Part shown: positions 58,846-64,000 of the stretch, piece by piece
How the letters are laid out: each line of letters starts with the position of its first letter
Numbering within the stretch: the first letter of the stretch is position 1
Origin: Telopea speciosissima
Taxonomy: Eukaryota > Streptophyta > Magnoliopsida > Proteales > Proteaceae
Assembly: GCF_018873765.1 (NCBI RefSeq)
Contig: NC_057925.1
Span: 61,764,970-61,828,969 of the forward strand
Direction: 5' to 3'
Length of the DNA stretch: 64,000 bases
The notes under the pieces: generated by a model
Databases searched by the model: none
Seen by the model: the letters and a program-made list of their open reading frames with translations, nothing else
What the model was told of the DNA's origin: nothing
Position numbers and translations under genes: made by a program

Positions 58846-61800
58846 ATGGTTAATAATTCGGAAGATGAGGAATTATGCAGTAAACCCATCGGAAGAGTGT
58901 CCGTGGTTTACTATGGTGTTGGCCACATGCTCAATGACATCACATCTGCTTGTTGGTTTACTTACCTATTAGTGTTCTTGACAGATATTGGATTGTCCCC
59001 AAGGTAACAAGAACATTTCTTGTTTCCTAACTTGCATTTCATATCACATTTTGCTTGGGCTTTCTTTGAACTTTGATTCCATGTTCATTACTCCATATTT
59101 TCGCTTTAGTTATTCATGGAAAATTAGGTCACAAAATATTATTAATGCTCATCCTAATAGTATGAAGCTAGATGGAAGTTTCCTTTTTTATACGAATTTT
59201 CATTTTTGGGTTGTTGCTGTTGTTGTTGTCGGTGATAACTGTCTTTCTAATGCATACCCAACTACCTAAGCTCTCAGTCAATGCCTAATGATCTCACAGG
59301 GAAAGTTGAATTTTACATGTTATGCTCTCACAGGGAAGGGTGAATTATACTTGCAGATAGTGCCTCAACAAAGCTTCTGACAGTTAAATATGCTGATATT
59401 CTCCATCAGTTAAAACCAAATAAAAGGACTCTCATTACATGTCTTCCTTTAAAAAAAAGCAAAATTTTAGCTTCTCTCAACTTTCCCCAATATGAAAAAT
59501 GGAGTTCCTCATCATCTTCTATGCAGCATCACCTACTCCAACTGAAGCCATGGCAAAAGTGCTTTCCTTATCTTCTTTTGGGAACCTCCTCTTTTGGACA
59601 GGGACTCTGAATGCATCAGGAACTCATTACTCATTTGCATTAGTAATGTCATCAATCAGTTCCAATGGTTAGCTTAACCATTAATTTCTCATTCTATCAA
59701 CTTGTAGGCTTAGACAGTTGTACAGACTTTCGGACTGTGGCCAGATTCTCTTCACAATATATATTTTTTTACCTTTATCTTTAATTTTAAAACTATTTTC
59801 CACATCACGATGCAGACCTGTCTTGGCCTAGAACATCAGACTTTGATTGCTGGTCCTTGATGCCAAGGCATCTAGTCTGATTTTAGAAATGCTGCTGCTT
59901 TCTTTAGTAATCTATTAAGTTCTGATTCGGGTTTTACCCCAGGGGGTCATCAGCTGTGATTACATTACTGGTTTTTTTCTATTTTTCTTGTTTTTCTAAG
60001 TCTTACACAAACATGATCTGCACCAAGTTTCTTACAACCTTCCCTGTGGTGAACAGAGATATCAGCTAAAACTATGGCAATTATTCCTTATTATATTACC
60101 AATAAAATGACATGTTAATTTAGATCATATATATAACAAAATTTACTAGCAACTTCGCTTGCAAATAAATTTGTGTACTATTAACTAATTCCATCTATAA
60201 GCGCTTCAGAATCTGTTATTGAAAAGCTTCATTTTTTTTTTTTTTCTCTCTTGTGGAAGCAGTCTTTCATTCCACAAGTATATGGTGCCCATTACTGCAT
60301 AACAAATGTCTTAACGCTATTCATGACTTATGAAAGTCTTCTAATAAATGTTCCTTGCACTATTATGAGGGATTTTCCAACAGCTTCTACATAGAGGTTT
60401 TTTTAATCCCTGTGTTGGTTGTTCTTATCCATAGGGATGCGGCCATAGTCATGCTGTCGGGTCAAGTTGCTGATGGATTTACAACCATATTTGCAGGGGA
60501 GCTGGTACAATCAGATGCATCTACTAGCTTATCTGACTTACAACCCGATTTATTTTTATTGTAAATCATCTTGTGATTAGTTATTATCTAAAGATTATAG
60601 TTATCTTCTAAGACAGGCTTTGATATTCTCTTGAACATTTATACTTCTTCGTAAAGGCTAACCTGTCACTAATGAAATGATTATACCTGCATCAACTTAC
60701 CAAAAAAAGAAAAGAGATTTCCCCAGATTTCACATGTATATTTTGTATATCATGACATGTATGGTTCTTTTTTTCTAAAATTAAACTTGCACTTGTTTCA
60801 ATTATCTCAAGCTCTCACAATATTGATCTCATCCAAGTACTCTAATTTGAAGTTGTTGGTAGCTCAGATGAGTAACATGTTGGAAGCTGTGGTTGAGAAG
60901 ACTTCTGTACTATCTTAAGTATTCTCAAACATTTGGAGGTGGCTGAATGATTCGTTTTTCACTATGAGTTTGAAACATAGATTTTAAAATTCTTGAGTAA
61001 ACTATCCTAGAGTCCTCCATCCAGGCATGGGACTGCCAATTATACGACACTAGGCAAAGCTGCACCAGTGTTTTGTAAGTTTGTTTAGGAAATTTTGATG
61101 TCCCAAAGACTCTAAGAGAAATGGTTTTAGTCCTCATGATCATTGATCTCTGGCTTAAAATGGACAAAACTCAGTACCTCTTCTTGTGTTCTTTCTTTTG
61201 AAAAGTCATTTTATGTTATTTTTTGGAGATGCTATTTATATAGTTGGAAGTTGAAAGAAGCAAAGTTGATGATAATGGGGTGGGAACAGGGGCCACCAAA
61301 ATGTTATGAATCCCAGTAAACTGTGTCCAAGGAGTAAAGTGAAAAAGACTTGGGGTATATTTGGAGGTGCTACTTGCGCCCATATTATGTATGAGAAATA
61401 GAAAGTATACCACCCAGGGGATTCCGGCGCTAAAGATTCCTAACGATGATTTTTTGTTGGATGTGCTCTTTTAACCCCCATTTTCACCGGAAGCTGGATT
61501 CTAGAATCCGAGAAGCAGAAGCTGGAGAAGTTCCCCCAAAACATGTAGTTAGGGTTACAAAATTTTAACATCAATGCTCCCATATCCTAAAGAGTAGCTC
61601 AATTGTGGCTGAAAAAGCCATAGAAGTTACAAGATTATAATGGTTTATAACCTTACATAAAACAAACAAAGCATCAACCGGATGCTTCAGTCCTAGGGGT
61701 GGCAGTGGGGAGTTAAAGTGGTGCGCCGCCACACCTGGTGGCATGGTCTCCTATAATGGTTCAGTATGGTACTACACTTATAGGGTTGGGGTAGGTTGTG

Positions 61801-63513
61801 TGTTTTTTTAGCTACCTGCTCCATCCGGCCTCACTCTGCAGGGGCCCATTGTTACCTTGTCAAATTGGTGAGGCCCATGGATGTTTCTTTGGGTGGGTTA
61901 GTTATGGCTTTGCAATTTCAGTGTCCATTATGGCATTGGTGAAACTCACCTGAACCTGCCCTGTTGTTGTTCCTATTTGGTCCCATTTTAACAAGGATAA
62001 TATAGATTACTTAATTTTAATTGGGAATATTTTCTCAAATATCACACAGAAAATGATTATTACTTCTTTTTTTTTTTACATGCTAGATAGACAGGTTTGG
62101 ACATTTCAAAATATGGCATGGTGCAGGATCAGTTCTGGTCGCCGTTTCCTTTTCTTCTGTTTTTGGTGGTTGCCTACCTTGCAAAATCTTTGGGACTAAT
62201 TCTTCTGCTCTTCAAACGGTTGGTTACAGCATGTTTGCTGCAATTTTCAATGTGGGTTGGGCTGCTACCCAAGTTTCACACATGTAATAATCCTTTTTTG
62301 TGATTCCCTGTTAATTTGTTCAATTTGATTACTTTTTTCTTTAATCTACAGCTGTGGCCTAAGAAATACTTATTAGTTTTTTTTCCCCTCCTTTTTCTCA
62401 TTGAAGGTCTATGGTTAACTGCATCACACTAAATCAAACAAGCAGAGTTGTGCTAGCTAGTTGTCGTAATGCTTTTACAATGGTTAGCATTTCTCTTAAT
62501 CTTGATTTCATGTAAATCATGTCAGTTTCAATTCTACACAGTGTTATCATGGTTATGATTCTTTTTATATAATTGTTGTTGAAGGTGGCAAATCTTAGCC
62601 TATATGTAGTTGCTTTGGCTGTGTTCAATATATATAAACCCAAGACACGTGTTGATATTGAAAATCAGGTATGTCATTCAAATATGAAATTGAATGCCTA
62701 AAAGGAAAATATCCAGTGGTGCCGATGATTTTTTGGGCCCCTATAAAAAGAATTTATTCTTTGTCGTTTAATATATTTTGGCGTTCGCTCTTACACTTTT
62801 GTAAAATGGACAGTACCGGTGGATTGCGTATTTGTCAATTTTTATTGGATGCTGTTTTGTGGGCATATTTCTTTTTGGAACCAAAGAACCAAGGTTTGCG
62901 ACATTTTATCTTTCAATTAACCTTCTCATATCATTTGTTCAGTCATATTGTTTAATATTTTGAACATATTAATTGCCGTAATAATAATTTTTTGTTCCAT
63001 GTGAATGCGATATGTAGATTAAACAAAGATACTCAAGGAACAATTAAGCATAGGATTTTATGGACGCACTGGTTTAAGAAAGTTCTGTACTATCAAGTTG
63101 CACTTGTGTATGTTCTCACTCGACTAGTAACAAATGTTTCCCAGGTCTGCACTCTTTCCCTTTCCAAGCATGAAAAGATAATCTTAGGTATCTTTCAGTT
63201 ACTAAATGTTTTATTGTCACAGTTGTTACATTGAATGGACAAAAAGGTCTCTGAGAAATTGTTTTCAGAAGTGTTGTTTTTCTCATTAATACCATTTTTT
63301 CTTCTCAGGCACTTCTTGCCTTCTATGTGATTCATGATCTTCAAATGGTTCAATCATCTAAAGCTCTGGTAAACCCATGAACCTACAGTGTTGCATTCAG
63401 TTCAGCCTTAATCTTTTTCAGAAAGTGATAGAACTGACTATACATTCCAACTGATATGGCAGGTACCTGCCATCATCTATATTTGCAGCTTTGCAATATC
63501 TGTTATTCTACAG
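58846..63513 (+). CDS. MFS transporter, MFSD12-like (MFS_2/GPH type), 3' part beyond right edge
   Basis: Nine coding exons: 58846..59003, 60435..60504, 62087..62283, 62407..62482, 62585..62668, 62814..62893, 63018..63144, 63309..63368, 63463..63513; 903 nt, 301 codons, in frame, GT–AG. Seen: RVSVVYYGVGHMLNDITSAC at the N-terminus, the motif-A-like loop GELIDRFGHFK, then FNVGWAATQVSHMSMVNCIT and a cytosolic loop (KPKTRVDIENQ) before further membrane helices. This matches plant homologues of MFSD12, in the Na+/melibiose-symporter-like branch. Human MFSD12 is needed for cysteine import into lysosomes and melanosomes; the plant substrate is unknown. It probably sits in an inner membrane such as the tonoplast. 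About the first seven helices are covered; the rest is outside the window. A spliced 5' leader is likely. Product identification is good; function is inferred. Confidence 0.88.
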
Positions 63514-64000
63514 GTAAAACTATCCTTTTTCTAAAGAGGAAAAAAGTAGGGTTAACGTTAAGAGTATATTCTTTGGTTAGGATCACTTATGTAGAATATT
63601 TGACCAGCCATTCTCTAATTTAATGTGGACATCCTGCAAACTGTTTTGGGTTGAGTACCCCAAAAACAGCAGTGAACAAATTTTGTCAATAATGTGATCC
63701 TAAGGTAAGCTCTTTCCTTATGCTTATTCTGCACCTAACTAGTGTCAGAAGGGATTAAATTCCCAATGGTTCATCTGACCTTCCTGAAAGCTGTAAGAGA
63801 TCATACTCAGGGTGCAATTTGGGTCAGGATAAATGCAAACCTGACCAATCCAACCAAGCTTCTTTCTGGGTTGGGCTATCTTGGGTGCTTTTGGTTGGAC
63901 TGAGGCCTAAGGTAAACCAATTCTAGGCCGGGGCTTACATGTATGATGTATCAGGGGAAAGGTTTACAAGGTGGGATTTCTTTTTTCTTATACATGTTTT

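Noticed and set aside
61700-61980. Possible further hAT-like element starting TAGGGGTGGCAGTGG in the MFS gene intron
   Set aside because: No matching inverted end or direct repeat could be found to the right.

Overview
This is nuclear DNA of a flowering plant. Genes are split by AT-rich, GT–AG introns of 0.1–3.9 kb. Their products match plant families (DUF538, DUF761, GPI-type lipid transfer protein, plant CCR4 without leucine-rich repeats, chloroplast J-protein, defensin-like peptide), and the spacers are filled with MITEs, tRNA-derived SINEs and decayed LINEs. A dicot-type angiosperm is most likely. I cannot name the species from the sequence alone.

Layout. 1–1069 (−): 5' part of a GPI mannosyltransferase 2 (PIG-V) gene that runs off the left edge. 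1522–3863 (+): ribosomal protein eL21, divergent from PIG-V over a 452-bp shared promoter region. 4141–5038: a hAT-type non-autonomous element with a perfect 8-bp target duplication. 5–13.5 kb: repeat-rich spacer holding one small defensin-like secreted peptide gene (7881–8241). 14.1–21.3 kb (+): a complete 11-exon CCR4-type deadenylase (602 aa) preceded by an overlapping upstream ORF. 21.3–27.7 kb: no cellular gene; MITEs, a SINE and two opposed fragments of an endogenous caulimovirid. 27.8–29.1 kb (+): a three-exon GPI-anchored lipid-transfer-like protein. 32.2–35.3 kb (−): a complete nine-exon UFD1. 35.9–38.4 kb: another hAT element and a LINE remnant. 39.4–43.5 kb (+): a two-exon DUF538 protein with a 3.6-kb intron and a 97-bp tandem repeat just downstream. 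44.9–51.0 kb (−): a four-exon plastid-type J-domain protein with a 3.9-kb intron. 53.9–54.2 kb (+): a DUF761 gene with an ambiguous start. 58.8 kb to the right edge (+): an MFSD12-like MFS transporter, cut off by the window end.

The genes are independent housekeeping or plant-specific loci and do not form a pathway. Exon models were built by hand: every joined model keeps frame, and the complete ones reach lengths I recall as usual for their families (eL21 164 aa, CCR4 602 aa, UFD1 314 aa).

I did not find a convincing new biological system. The observations most worth following are the overlapping uORF on CCR4, the head-to-head pararetrovirus fragments, a multi-copy hAT MITE family with clear target duplications, three-layer nesting of repeats inside a lipid-transfer-protein intron, a 52-bp LINE-tail insertion with a 15-bp duplication, and the DUF761 reading frame that stays open well upstream of its first ATG.
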